64,000 nucleotides of DNA from Oscheius sp. JU75 (taxonomy: Eukaryota > Nematoda > Chromadorea > Rhabditida > Rhabditidae), in assembly GCA_037178855.1 (NCBI GenBank), contig JASJZC010000001.1:4960001-5024000 (forward strand), written 5' to 3'. Of this stretch, positions 46,537-60,651 are shown piece by piece. Numbering within the stretch: position 1 is the stretch's first letter; every line of letters begins with the position of its first letter. The position numbers and the translations under genes are program-made. The notes below the pieces were generated by a model that searched no databases, was not told the DNA's origin, and was given only the letters and a program-made list of their open reading frames with translations.

Positions 46537-47637
46537 AAGACTCAAATAGCATCTCCCATTGTTTCGATGGGAAGAGCTCTCTAACGTCTTCATAAGGATG
46601 GAAACATTTGATCTGTGTCTTGACAAAAACCTTGTCCAACTTTTCCAAAAAGTCACTTTCGGAAGTACAGGCAACAATAGTCATTTCCAGTCCTCGGTAA
46701 CTGTGATGTGAATTGAAGACGACGATTCTGCCAATTGAAGAATAAGAGAAGAACAGTAGTGAAAAGTTAAAATCCCCAATCTGACGGTTTCGACGGAATG
46801 CTCCTTTGGATATGACGAAGAAGGAAGGATTGAATTCGAGACTGAGGCCTGCGATGTCGACCTCGTCTCGTATCTCCTCGGCAGTCATTTTGTGAACCAG
46901 TTCAGCCACCGTGACAGTAATGTCGAAAGCTACAGGTTCTAGAAGAGTCGAGAACTGTTTCGTCTTTCCAACGAAATAGAGGGTTGTTTTGTGGAAGAGG
47001 TGTGGATCGATAGTATTAGCGAAAATGTAATTCTGAAGAGAATGATACTGATTGAAGGAGTACATACCAGTTTGTAGTCCAACTTGACTTCGCCCAGGAA
47101 ACTCGTCTCAAAATGTAGTTCCTTTGGGCGCAATTCAAAAACTTCCGGAACTAGCGGAATGGAAAGTTGACCACGCTTCATAGAGACCACATAAACTCTG
47201 TCAGCGTACAAATTATGCTGTTTTCTGACCCGAGCAATGGCTTTTCTCAATTGTGACTGATTCTGAAAGAAGATTGTTTTAAAACAAACTACCAGTACCT
47301 CGAAAAGAGAAAAGACGAGCTTCATATACCGTAAACCGAACTGGTCGCCGAACGTCCACGTTTCAGGATCCTCTCCAAAAATATAATGAATCTTCAAGTA
47401 TTCCTTCACATAGCAATTTCGGGTTTCTTCAAAAAGTTTCAACATTGGTTTGCAGGTTCTGGCTGCCTTGTAAAGTTCATTTATAGGCATCTAGAAAAAG
47501 AAAGTTGCGGCTAACTGTGGAACTCTCACTCGTTTTGTGATTCCAACAATCACTGTGCTTGGAAGAGCTTCAATCGGAATCTCAGCTCTTCTCAAAGAAG
47601 TACATTCCAAGTTTTGAACTTCATCAAAAGCCTCCAT
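46535..47637 (-). CDS. Orphan four-exon gene, 330-residue protein of unknown function
   Basis: I do not recognise this family. Exons 47530-47637, 47299-47490, 47068-47262 and 46535-47032 are all in phase 0 (introns 39, 36 and 35 bp) and total 331 codons. The product opens MEAFDEVQNLECTSLRRAEI, has a basic helical segment (SQLRKAIARVRKQHNLYADR), then a probable beta-rich half with alternating hydrophobics (TLYFVGKTKQFSTLLEPVAF), and ends EDVRELFPSKQWEMLFES. No signal peptide or membrane helix is seen. The ATG directly follows an acceptor-like AATTTTAG at 47638, so a leader exon or trans-splicing is likely. It lies about 330 bp downstream of the formin stop on the same strand. Confidence 0.7.
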
Positions 47638-47968
47638 CTAAAATTGTGAATTAACTCCGCGAAAAAGACCACTAGAGAGATATGTAAACACATGACTGAT
47701 AACGAGCTGGAAAAGGCTCGATCGATACTACAGATCGGGCGGAAACTATTCGAACGAACTTTTGCGAACGACAATCCTCATAGTTTGAAAAGATACAGTC
47801 TGCTAAGATTGTTCATTCATTCAGAATCACTCTTCTTTTTTCATAATGTACAATAAAAGATCATGACCCAAATTATGCATAGAATAGTCTCAAGTTCACT
47901 GGATTTTGTATTGGGAAGGACGGATAGTTGGCACTCAGAGAATTAACCGGTATTTCTTCATCATTGTT
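47638..47968. other. Short gap between formin and orphan gene
   Basis: 331 bp on the same-strand side between the formin stop and the next ATG. I found no minus-strand AATAAA in it. An acceptor-like TTTTAG abuts the downstream ATG. The arrangement would suit an operon but does not prove one. Confidence 0.4.
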
Positions 47969-50900
47969 TCAGTAAGTTTCAATCTGACCATCGACAAGTC
48001 GCAACGTTCGCGTCCTCCTCACTGAAAACTGTTTGTGACCCCGCTGAAGATGTTCTTACATGATTTTCTGTTGAATTGACGGGCCTTTCGCCTATGGTCT
48101 CTGGCTTCTGTGGGTAGAGTTGCCGCCTTGGCCAGGCTGTTCAAGATCTCGTCATCCGGCGAGTCACCGTCTCCTGTCACTGCCGAGACGTCTAAAAGGG
48201 AAAAATCAATTGTTAGTAAGATTTTGGCACCAGGAGCCTTGGACTTGTCTGTGGATGGACGAGCTCCTCTTCGTCGAAGAGTTCCATCTGCCATATCAGC
48301 TAGGATACGAGACATCTCGTCGTGTCTCTGAAAGACTCATCAACCATTTTCCAATTTCCCAGAAGAACGCAGACTAGGGGAAAGCAAAGACCTACCTCTT
48401 CAGCAGAGACGGGAGGAGCGACAATCTTTCGCCTCTGAATCTGTTGGTCCTGCTGCTGTTGTGCTTCGACGGCCCACATCTTTCCGCGTGTCTTGTTCCT
48501 CTCCCTCTTCTCGGCCATCCTCTTCTTCTGTTGCAGGATCTTATCCCTCGTAGTCCGGTACTCGAGCGCGAACTCTGTCACCATTTTGAACACCTCATTC
48601 GGCTTCTGGTCAGGCACTTCTTGGACTTGATAGCCAAAGTAGAGAAGGAATCCGTGCCATCTGTTCATTGCGATTCGGTAGATGTCTTTGAGTTGATGGA
48701 TCCTCTCGGCCACATCGACCAAGTAGTCGTTGATCTTGACCTTCATTGTGCTGTTATCGTTCTTGCTGATCTTGGCCAAGTATTCCCAACTGCTTTTGCA
48801 TTCTTTCTCCAATCGCTGCAAGTTTTCCAGCAGTTCTTTGTAGTCGATTCTGGCTGATCGAGCCACTGCTCCGAATTCACTGTAGAGATCGGTACCGTCC
48901 GGAAACTGCTCAATCATGTACTCGGCCAAATGATGAGTCAGAGGGTGCTTGTACACAGGATCCTTGACTTCCGAAGCCTTGGTCAAGTAGTCGAGGTAGA
49001 AACCTTTGATCTGGAAAGAGTAAAGAGGTTTTGTTATGCTCCACTACCTCAGTTCCGGAGAGACTGTTTCCAATCGCGAGAAGCATTGCCATCGCCTTTC
49101 TGAATGTTTTCGACTCTTCCATCTCTTTCATTGCCAGCTGGAGATCCATCAACGGTTCCGCAATATCCTTTTCGATATTCTTGTAGTCAAGAGTGAAAAT
49201 CCAGAGCTTGAGTCTTTCTAAAAGACACGGAATTTGCGAAAGTTTCAGGATGAACTGTTCGGCCGAGCCCTGGAAGTTTCTTATAACTGAATCACGGAAG
49301 ACTATTACCAATTGCATGTCCGGATTTTCCGCCTGAGCGTTTTGGATCTCTTCCACCTCACTAGTTGAAGGCATCATTGTCTTCAGAATCTTCTCAATTC
49401 CCTCCTTGTTCAAGACCATCGAATCGAACTTCATAATGGCTGTTGGGATAACAGTGACCGGGGGGAGACGAGTGAGACCAATGTTGATGGCTTCGGAACG
49501 TTTCTTAGGAAGTACTTGGAGAGTCTTTGGTTTAGCTTCGACTGGTTTCTGGAAAAGAATATGAAATCCAATCAATGTCTCTCCCACCTTAACCTGTTCC
49601 TGCTTCTGTTGTTTGCTTTCGAAGAGAGACACGAGTTTCTGAGCATTGAACTCTGGCAAATCCATTCCATTCCAGAAAGTTCCCTTCTGTTTCAGACTCG
49701 GAACTGGAGGCGGCTCGGCAGAAGTTGGTTTCCAATGCAACTTCAAGACTCCCTTGGCTTGGGGCCCAGGCGAGGTGTCTCTTCGGAAGTTGGGAGGAGG
49801 TGGAGGAACTCCTCCTGGAGGAGGAGGTGGGGGCGGTGCTCCACCCAAACCTGCCACTGAAACTTTCTAATTGTTTACAGCTAGGAATTTCGCTTTTGAA
49901 TCCAGATAGGGATACCATCTCGGCCATTCACCTTTCGTCGCGCGCCCACCCATGTTATCTCGAATTTTCATCAAAATGCGATGCGACAAAATGTGAAGAC
50001 TGGTCAGCCGGAAGAGATGCCAACCCGTGCAATGTACAAAGAAGCTTCGAGAAATCTTTAGAAAGAACTCACATCTAGGTGGCAGTGGAATGCCTCCAGG
50101 AGGTGGTGGAGGCGGAATTCCTCCTCCTCCCCCATTCATTCCTCCGTTTATGGTCATCTGAGCCATTCTGGCCATAACCAGAGGATCCTGTTCGAACTCG
50201 GCATTGTGGAACTCGGAAAAGTCTAAATCGTTGATGATCAACGGTCTCGACTTGAGGTTCTCCGCAGCCTTCTTCCACTGGATGTCTGCCTCTGACTCTT
50301 TCTTCTCAAACATTGTCGCATTGTTGTTTTCTGAAGCCTTGGCTGCTCTTTTCTGCAACATTGCCGCGAAACCGCCGCCTCCATCATCCTTGACAATCTA
50401 AACACCATTTTAACATTACTTTTCGATGACAATACTCTGGCTTTTGGCGGTGCCTGCTTCTCGGGTTCGAGTTCTTTCTCAACTACAGGTTCGGGGAAGT
50501 CCATCGTCTTGTTCTCCGTCGGTGAAAAGATGGCAGGGAAAGAGGGCGGTGGTGCTTTGACCTAAACCTTTGTGATTCATAAACTCCAGTCAAAATCACC
50601 TTTATCTCCTCTTCTTCCATCTCGTCGGTTGAAGTTCTCGGCGTCTCTATCGACTTACTCTCCGTCTCTCTGTTTTCCTGTTGTATCCTTAAGGGTTCGG
50701 GTGTCTTCTTCGTCTCTTGGATCTCCTTGTGGTCCACGCCATTGATATCACTGTTCCTCCATGGTAAAGTGCTTTTCTTCTCCTCTGGACGATTTTCCTT
50801 GGCCTCTTCGGTCTTGTTGAAAATGTTGCGACTGGCTCCAAAGTTCATGCGCTGCTCCTCTTGTTGTCGCAGAGCTTCAGCTTGTCTCTGGCGGATCTTT

Positions 50901-53900
50901 GTCCTTTTGTCAACAGCCGTATTCCTAAAGATATCTTCTTTACAAAAAGAGTGTTGCCCACCTCATTTTTACATTCTGGTTGTCCTCTTCAGAGTCGGCA
51001 TCCTCCTGATTGAGTTCCCTCTCGTACAGATTGCACTGTTCCGCGATCTCCCTATTCCCGGACTTTTTTAGATGACTCATAACGTCTTCCATTCCCAGAG
51101 AGTCGAGAGAGTCAACCGAGTCGTAATAGGTGTCCTGATTGTGATTAAATGAGAAGAATCAATAGCTCACTCTGTCAGGAATTCCATGGAGAGCTTTATT
51201 GATGACAGTCAGACCATAGACAATAGTCTCCGGATCAGGACAGTCCTTTTCGGCGATAACTTTCATCAGAGCAGTCCAATCTGGTTGTCCCTTGGCCCTG
51301 TCGACTGCTGTCACTGCTGCCAGAACCAGAAGTGCATTGTTGTCGTTGTACTCGATGAAAACGAGCAGCAGTTTCAGAGCCGTTTTCACAACAAGACGGA
51401 ACTGAAAAGATACTTTAGATAAAAAAATATGGTGTCAAAAGAGACATGCAAAGACAAGGACAAACAGACAGACCCATTCTGAGCGGTAGGGACTCATCTC
51501 GGCCTTCTCGGAATCATCGTACAGCTGAAAAAAGACGTGGACAGGGACAACGGACAGAAGCAGTGGACAGAAAAGAACTCACTGGTGAGTTGAGGAGCTC
51601 GTAGAGCCATTGAATTGTGGCATTGTGAGCGATGATGCCGTTCATTCCATCCACATAGAGCATCAGTTGTCCGAGAGCTCTAAGAATGTAATTCTGGTGA
51701 TTTTGGTCAGCCACGCGTCCCAGTCGAATCATGCAATCAAGACCACCATCCTGCACAAACTCGTGAACGAGATCCTTGTCGTCCTGAACTTTACTTTGAT
51801 TCGAATAGAAAGTTACCCTACTTGAAAGATCTGTTTGAGACTGAAGAGCGCCCTTCTCTGGTCGCGACCCGATGCAGAAAGCAGTTTATCTAGATTTTCT
51901 TTGGTTATTAACTCTAGGAACTACTCACCGATTATAGTTTTTACCCGTAGAGAAGTCTGTGTTCGAAGTACCAAGGAGCTCCGTCGTCTAAAAATTATTT
52001 CTCATGGTTAGAACAAAGATTTTCTCATTCATCCCCAAATGCACAAAATGTACCTTCTGGCGGCCTTATTGAGTCCCTCGTCCCCCCAGTCAAACTCCTC
52101 CTCTTCCTCTACGCCCCCCTCATCCTCAACCGGCGACTTGTAGCCACTATCCTGTCGTATATGCCTAGTCAAATTGGTCGAAAGATCCCGCGAACTTTTC
52201 CTCCGTCGCCTCTTGCTTTCAGCATCAATATCGGGAAGATCCTTATAATCTGGGCAGGCTTTCGCCTTCGAGACTTTCTCCCCACTCTCCCAGGAAATTT
52301 TATCGTTAGAATAGTCATCATCGGCTATCGATATAGGAGTGACTTGGGCGATTTTGAAGGAAAAGGTGTCGGGAGAGTCTGGTTTGCTCCGAGAAGGCTT
52401 ATTGTATTCGCTCTGGGAACTACTCTCAGGCCGGAATGGTCGGCAGAATTCAGGAGAATTGCTGCTGGAATCTTTGGTGGAAAAGGAGGGAACTCTTGGA
52501 CAGAACGTTTGAGATGGTTCTAGTCTTTGCCTGGACATCGGAGGAGATCCAGACTCACAGTCTGACCATACCCCATTCTGTTGCTTTCGAGAAATTTCTT
52601 GGCCATGAGATGAATCCAGATTAGCTTTTCTGACCACAAGGGGACTTGCCTTCTTCTTGAATTGTGGAGACGGTGATTTTTGCAAGCCGGAGTAAGATTG
52701 CATTGTTCCCTTCATAGCTAGAGACGATGCGGAGTTAGTGGGTCCAGCTGACGAAAGAAATAAGTTGAGATACTTCTGGCCATTCCGAGAAGTGTCTGTT
52801 TCCTGGAGCGAAAAGGATGGTACTCGAGGACGAAACTCTTGGGTTTTCTGTTGACTTGCCTTGTCTTCAAATTTCTCCTCCGGAAGATTTTGTTTTCTTG
52901 AAAGTGAGGCGACTGAAAAGGGAGAGGAAAGAGTACTTTCTCCCAACTGGGAAGGAGTAAAAGTGTAACGAGTTGCTTTGAAGCTTATGTCTGGTGCGAC
53001 ATTCACCCTTGGTACTTCTTTGACTTTTGGTCGGTAGTCCTGACCAGTGGAGTCAGAAAGAGTGAGAGTCGATCGAGGTCCCTCCCAAGAACTGTTTCTC
53101 TTTTTCACAGATCCCTGTTCATCAAACTCTACTGGTCGGGCAGCAAAAGACCTCATCGGCTTCGGAGGAGGCTCCTCGTCGATGAACGGAATAGAATCGT
53201 CAATTTCTACTGGAGCAGCGACGTGCAAGACCGAGGGCTTCTTCAGAGAGGGACCGTCACAGTTTGTACTGTACCATGGCTTCGTGTTGTCTCCAGCTCC
53301 CATGGTTCTTCGTCTCACAATCCCTTCCGAGCTCTTGCTTCTACGTTCGAGAGTCGAGAATTTGGGCTTGAAGATCACGGGAAGCTTGTCCTTTGGGCGA
53401 TAGGCATCACTTTCATCCAACCGACAGGAAATGGCTTGAATTCTGGCCCCGGGGTCATCCAATTGGATGGAGAGATCAATATTATAGGCTCGAAGGCTGG
53501 ACTTTACAGGACTCGGGGCATAACTGGCTTTTTGAGGAGAAGAGGAGGAAAAGACTGGCTGGTAGGACATGGAGACGAGAGGATGTTTATGGTCAGTAAT
53601 TGTTCGGGACAGTGGTGAGAGAGGCGAAAGCGATAGCGAGAGATATTGCGGGCCTCCCGGCGGGAGAGTGCGACCCACCCGACTGCCCGAAATTGTATAG
53701 AGAGGGGCTATATTAAGTGGCTAGATCCCCTTGCCCACAACTCACTCATTCTTGAGAACGTCGAATTCCTCCTGTTGATCGGCTAATGTCAGCTCGCTGT
53801 CCAGATACGTGTGAAATTCGCCACCACTGCCGTCGCCGCCACGGTAAACTTGGAGGGAAGAGTCGCCGGGCTGAAAACGAACAGTTCAGTTCCGAAAAAT

Positions 53901-54955
53901 GGCTGGGTAAAGATTAAACGGTGGTCGAGAGTAGAAGAGCAACAATTCGCTGGCAGCATTAAAAAGTGAACTGCAAAGGCCTTATGGGTGACAAGAACCG
54001 ACATGTCAAATTTTTTGCTATTTAAGGGGCCATAAAGGTAATCCGGAGTCCAGCTCCACGACATGCTCCCATTTGGTTTCAACTGAATTTCTCAACTTGC
54101 CAGAACTTGTCAAAAGCAATTAAAACGTTGAAACAAATTATTTGTCAGGGTTAGCTTGACAAGTCTGAACTCCGTAAGACTTTATCAAAAGAATCTCACG
54201 GAATCTGGCTTGTCTTCAGAGGAAGTGCGCGTTCTTCCGGTTGTATCTTGAAAACAAGAATTTCCGTCCCATAGTTGTATATCTTCGGAATCAGCTGGAT
54301 GAGAACTATCGTTTGAGATCAATTTTAATTTGTCCTATGGCCCCTTTAATTGTTCGAGCATTTGTACTGTTTTGAAAGAGGGTGTGTGGGCTAATGGTGC
54401 GAAAATGGCAAGTCGAGTCAAATCGACTCAGTTTGAAAGTTAGCATCTTTGGGAGACCGTTGCTTCTGCTGGGGTAGTACAACTGGAGAAACATGTGCAC
54501 CTCGTTGCATCAATGAGTTTGATCACAAAGTTTAGCGATGGATTCAGTACTTTTATGCATGAAATACATTTGATAACTGGCACATTCAAAAGGAAAGCAA
54601 GACCCCTTGATCAGAATATATAACAAACAATTCCCCACGAGCTCCCACCTATTCGGTACTCTCTGAGGGCGGACAGCCGACAACTCAAACAGGTTTACTT
54701 TTTCCAACTACTTGCAACTACTGTAATACAAATAATTTCAAAGATTTGAACTGGGAGAAAAATAAAATTAAGAGTCACCTTGTGTGGAGCTCTCAGACAT
54801 CTGATAACGTCCGGAATCTGGTCTCCTATCGTCTTGTGAAGTTTAAAACTGAAGGTGACCGGTCTCATGGGTTCTAAATAACTCGAGGAGGTCGTGGCGA
54901 AGGGATCCGTGTCCACGATGTACTGCACTCGGCAGGTGAACTCGTCTTCCGCCAT
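47969..54955 (-). CDS. FHOD-family formin (actin nucleator/bundler)
   Basis: Diaphanous-related formin of the FHOD group, which builds and organises actin filaments in contractile and adhesion structures. Eighteen core exons (54779-54955, 53746-53870, 51929-51987, 51822-51889, 51583-51783, 51474-51524, 51171-51401, 50962-51134, 50600-50924, 50436-50561, 50073-50397, 49588-49856, 49309-49548, 49048-49269, 48396-49010, 48231-48327, 48060-48191, 47969-48021) total exactly 1163 codons, 1162 aa. Domain order: FHOD-type N-terminal GBD (EFTCRVQYIVDTDPF), armadillo-like FH3 (GLDCMIRLGR, NYILRALGQLMLYVDGMNG), charged linker, FH1 proline runs, FH2, and a C-terminal DAD-like end (RRTRTLRL). A 543-codon exon at 52054-53682 can be inserted between GBD and FH3. 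The last intron (38 bp) changes the C-terminus from the apparent stop in the unspliced frame. Confidence 0.93.
48396..49856 (-). other. FHOD formin FH1-FH2 region
   Basis: A second proline run (APPPPPPPGGVPPPPP) in exon 49588-49856 completes the profilin-binding FH1 begun in exon 50073-50397 (GGIPPPPPPGGIPLPP). FH2 starts at LKLHWKPT and includes KGTFWNGMD, IMKFDSMVLNKEGIEKILK, and the conserved AMAMLLAIGNSLSGTE followed by IKGFYLDYLTKASEVKDP. FH2 dimers cap and elongate actin barbed ends. All the landmarks that I know are present, so the domain should be functional. Confidence 0.93.
52054..53682 (-). CDS. FHOD formin large cassette or alternative first exon
   Basis: 1629-base open exon (543 codons, phase 2 on both sides) between the GBD and FH3 exons. 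Its 5' acceptor (gggcag) and 3' donor (gtacat) keep frame whether it is included or skipped. The sequence is disordered, rich in Ser, Pro, Lys and Arg, with two related blocks FRPRVPSFS and FCPRVPSFS and an acidic end (EEEEEFDWGDEG). An in-frame ATG (MSYQPVFSSSS) could also serve as a start, giving a formin without the GBD. Function unknown; phosphorylation-rich linker is a guess. Confidence 0.7.
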
Positions 54956-57900
54956 TTTAGGCGGTCGAAGACGAACTTTCTTCTAAAAGAGGTGGATTAC
55001 AATGAAAGAAGGGAAAAGATATCGAAAAGAAAGAACGCTAAGCGTTCACCGAGCTGGCTCGGTTCCCCGGACACGTTTCCGGTTATCCGGAAACAAAACA
55101 AAGAGTGAGACACACGTAAAGAAACGAGGGGAACGCCGGGAACAGGTTAACTATGCGGAAAGATATTTCTGTTTATCGTAAGACCTCTTGGTAACATTTT
55201 CCTGGAAGACAAAGTCACACGCCCACTCAAATGTTGCAAAAAAAGCCCTTGAGTCACAAGACGAAATCTTGGAAATGACACGGAGATGACTGATGCACCC
55301 GCTTGTTTCACCAAGTTTCTTTGATAATTGACTGTCTTCAATGCAAACTAAGAGACAAATCATAAACAAAAATAAGGCTTCGGATCTTGAAAAAGAAAAA
55401 GATTGGGTGGAATATAATATTTTCAAAGAGGCGAGAGAAAAACAATGATTGGCGGCAGCCATAACAGGAAAATGGTGCCAGTCACTCGAGATTCCGAAGC
55501 CGGAGAAAATTAACAAGATGGAACAAATAGTGACGGGAGAGGCCGCAGAAAAGTTCTAAGAAGATGGCAGAACGACATTTGAATGGGGCTAATTTCCCTG
55601 AAGAGGAGAGAGACAAAGAGTACTGTTTGGTAGGGAACAAAAAGACTCACAAAATGACGTGAGTGGAAAAAGGTACGAGTGGCTTTTCAGTCTCTCAAAA
55701 ATCTTTTCCTTCCGTCGCGTGTACAGCGGCAGCCGCGTCTTCGACATGAGATAAGAGACAGAGGCTAGCTGGCTGGACACCTGGCTTTGAGGAAAAAACA
55801 ACGAGAAATTGAAGAAAAGAAACCGAAGAAAAGCTAATTCTGAGGTCATTTCGTCTTCCCGCCCTTTGCACCTGGCAAAACCGGATTGTCCGGAGGGCAA
55901 GGCGGTGAAATTGGCCTCGATGAAGGCGCCAATTTCAGTCGCTGGGTTCTCTTCGAGATGATAACAGGGTGGCGGATTAGAGCGGGAATAAGACGATTTT
56001 TGAAGAGTGATTACGAGGAGTTATGGAAGGATGAGAGTTCATTAGAGTGATGACTTCGAGGCATGCAAGGATCGAGTGTAGATTACGGAGAGTTTGAATT
56101 CGGAATTGACACTCATTTGCTAAGGAATAAGATTTGATTTTCATCAGGGGTATATATCTGAAAACATTCTCGGTTTCACGCTATGATCCGGGAGAAGATT
56201 ACCAAGGACTCTTCATTTATGAATTTGAATCAAAGGATACCAAGAGTAGTCAGCAAGAATAGTGTTAAGAGCGGTGTCTTTGTGACTCAGAGAAAGTGCC
56301 TCTGAATCTGCTCGCTATCAGTATCGCGCCAAAGAAGGAGACAAAATAGCTGCAAAAGAGGATTGAATAGTCATGACACACCCCTTGAACATTCAAAAAC
56401 AGTTTTGTAATAGCTGGAAATACCGAAAAGTACTCTCGCGCACTGCCGCAGGAGAGAGGGTGGAGGGCGGGAATACAAGTGTAAAGTAAATTGAACGTGA
56501 GCAGAGGGAGCAAGGGGATCGATCGGATGGCTGGATCAGAAAGCCATGCCAATGGAATTCACTACGAAGGAACCTGGGAGGACCGGTTGGGAGACCTGAC
56601 TGATAAAATTGATAATCATGCCGAAGGCAGCGCCATCGGCTAGCAAGCTTCGTATTTTTTTTTAGAAAGTTTTAACCGTGTTCTGTTTCAATCCGAGTCA
56701 AAAGTTCTCAGAGGACTGAGGGATCTCGACTGATTATAGAGACAAAGAAGAGCTTTGTAAGAGAGCACTACTTTGTAAAGACGATGAGAGTCTCATCGTT
56801 TTTCGTCTTCTCATCATTAGACCAAAGCCACCTATCGAATGTTACTAAGCAAAGAGTCAAAAGTGAGTAAACAGTCCCAATGGTTAAAAGAAAGATCTTT
56901 TTTGCGGTCACTAATTGGATCAGGAGAGATTGCATCGGACTGGATTGATTATGAACGACGAGGCGACGAAAAAAAGCTTTTAGGAAGACTGTTACGCATC
57001 GGAGGCGGATGAAGAATAGAAACACTCGACGTCCGAGATGAACAGAAACAGATGGTGGCACGCGTGATAAGGCGGGAAATATGCTTTTGGAGCTGTGGAA
57101 GGGGAAGAAACGACTAAACTTTGAATCTGCTTGGGTGTTATTCGTAAACCTTTGGTGAGTCTCTATATTCCTTTGAATAAATACGAAATATGTACGCATA
57201 GACTGAGGAACAGACACGTCTACACAACTTGAAGGTGGAAGCTAATTGGACGATCTATCAAAGGCCAAAGAAAAAGGGCCGCTGGGCGGAAGACGGCTCT
57301 CGCCTAAACTACCTCAACGTGAACTTAATAGCCTCCATGCTGCAAAATATTTTTAGCTCAACCTGACTTCAAAATTATAGAAGGGGGAACAACAACAGCT
57401 GACTCTTGATGGGCTGTTAAACCAATAAATTGGAGGGGATCTTGACAGGAAAAAAGAGTAAGAAGTTTTTGCCACTGGGGACGGGGAGACAAATATTTGC
57501 TAGAAGATCACAGGTATAACGAAGGAAGACGACAGGGTCGCCGAGCACAGATGACAGCCGGATCCAACAGGATATCAAGTTCAAACTACTCCAATCCGCT
57601 TACTGATATCTTAACTCTCGGTTTCTAACCGTTAGTGCTAATAGTCTATACTCTCATAATCTTCAAGAATCACAAAATTTTTAGAAAAGCAGCAAGAGAC
57701 ACAGTCTCAGAACCCGATCGGGTGTTGTGTTTTCGGCCTACACGTGCTACGAGTTGTGCCGTCGTGGGATTGTGTTTGTTGACTCTGCGATTGAGCCGAA
57801 AAGGAGCGAGAGAAGACGACGTTGATACTACTAGAGCTGGCCATTACACTCGGCGAACGGGCAGCATGGAGTTGGCAGAGAACAGCTGAGCTAGTATACT

Positions 57901-58954
57901 TTTGCAGACGCTCTCTTCTGACAAAGTCTTCTAGAGAACACATCAGATTATTAATCCTCGACTCTCACATACCGTGACAAACAAAACAAGAGCAAGTGTT
58001 CACAAAGGGTCTTGTAAAGGTAAGACAGTCATCCAGCCTACTAGGGAAAGTCAGTTGTCAGCTCGGTCGAGAGATCGGCAGCTAGTGACATTTATGCGGA
58101 GATAGAGAGCTACCGCCAAATCTCTGATAGAGGAAAACCTAGTCAGGCCTCTTGGGTCGAACAAAATCTGTACTTTCTCACTCTCAGTTTGTCCTAAAAC
58201 TTGGAAATACTCGCCTCCCCCATGACTACTCCTAGATAATCCAAGAGAAACGGCGGCAACAAGGTGAACAACTTTTTCTGTCTAACCAGAGCCGCGCCTA
58301 ACTCGCAGGAAAATAAAACAATCGAGCCGTCAAGTGAAAGTGAGCACTTGACTCTTCCGTTTGTACAAGCCGTGTTTCCGGACTGTTGGAGCGGAGAAGG
58401 GAGAGGCGCGTGAGAAAACGTTCTCCGAAGTTTGGAAATCTGGGAGAATAAAAAAGGTCAGAATGGACTTGTTGTCTGGTTGTGACCTTCGGGCTCGTAA
58501 TTGGACGGGTTGTGATCCATCCATTAGCATAGGCGGTGCACCTGGCCACGGACCATCCGAATGCCAGAGGTAAACAAGGCTGTCTCGTGTAATTGGAGTC
58601 ACGGCGCCTTTGTCGGAGGTAATTTTGGTGGGAAATTTGAGAGTCGAGGACGAAAAGAGTCACTATACATCCACTTTATTACTGAAAAAAGTTGGCAATA
58701 CTGTCTGTACACATCTAAAAGTTAGAAAAGGTATAAAACTCTCACGGGTTATTTCGGGCCTACAGTATACAGAAAAGGAGAGGGAATGTGGGGTATCACT
58801 AATGTTCTGACGTAGGTACGAATCACAATAGCAGGAAAAAATGAGGGGTTACTCCTCTTTGGGGGAGTAATTGATGAAAAAGTGGGGATGGGAAAGTGAA
58901 ACGAAGAAAATATGTATAGCCTCGACGAGGGGCAGTTGTTCTCGCTTGACAGAT
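54956..58954. other. Gene-free 4 kb upstream of the formin
   Basis: No coding structure, RNA gene or repeat array could be supported. The right end includes the 3'UTR of the V-ATPase gene; the left end must hold the formin promoter. An acceptor-like cttttag at 54984 lies about 29 bases upstream of the formin ATG. Isolated open frames (for example 56768-57217 minus) lack splice context and family similarity. Confidence 0.5.
58675..58680 (-). terminator. Polyadenylation signal for V-ATPase subunit d
   Basis: Minus-strand AATAAA about 275 bases beyond the stop at 58955-58957. It is the first canonical signal downstream. Confidence 0.45.

Positions 58955-60651
<1,697 letters not shown>

Noticed and set aside
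52029-53678. The large formin exon as an independent gene ending RRYILCIWG
   Set aside because: A good donor before the stop and exact phase-2 borders fit splicing into the formin; the few residues after the donor read into intron.
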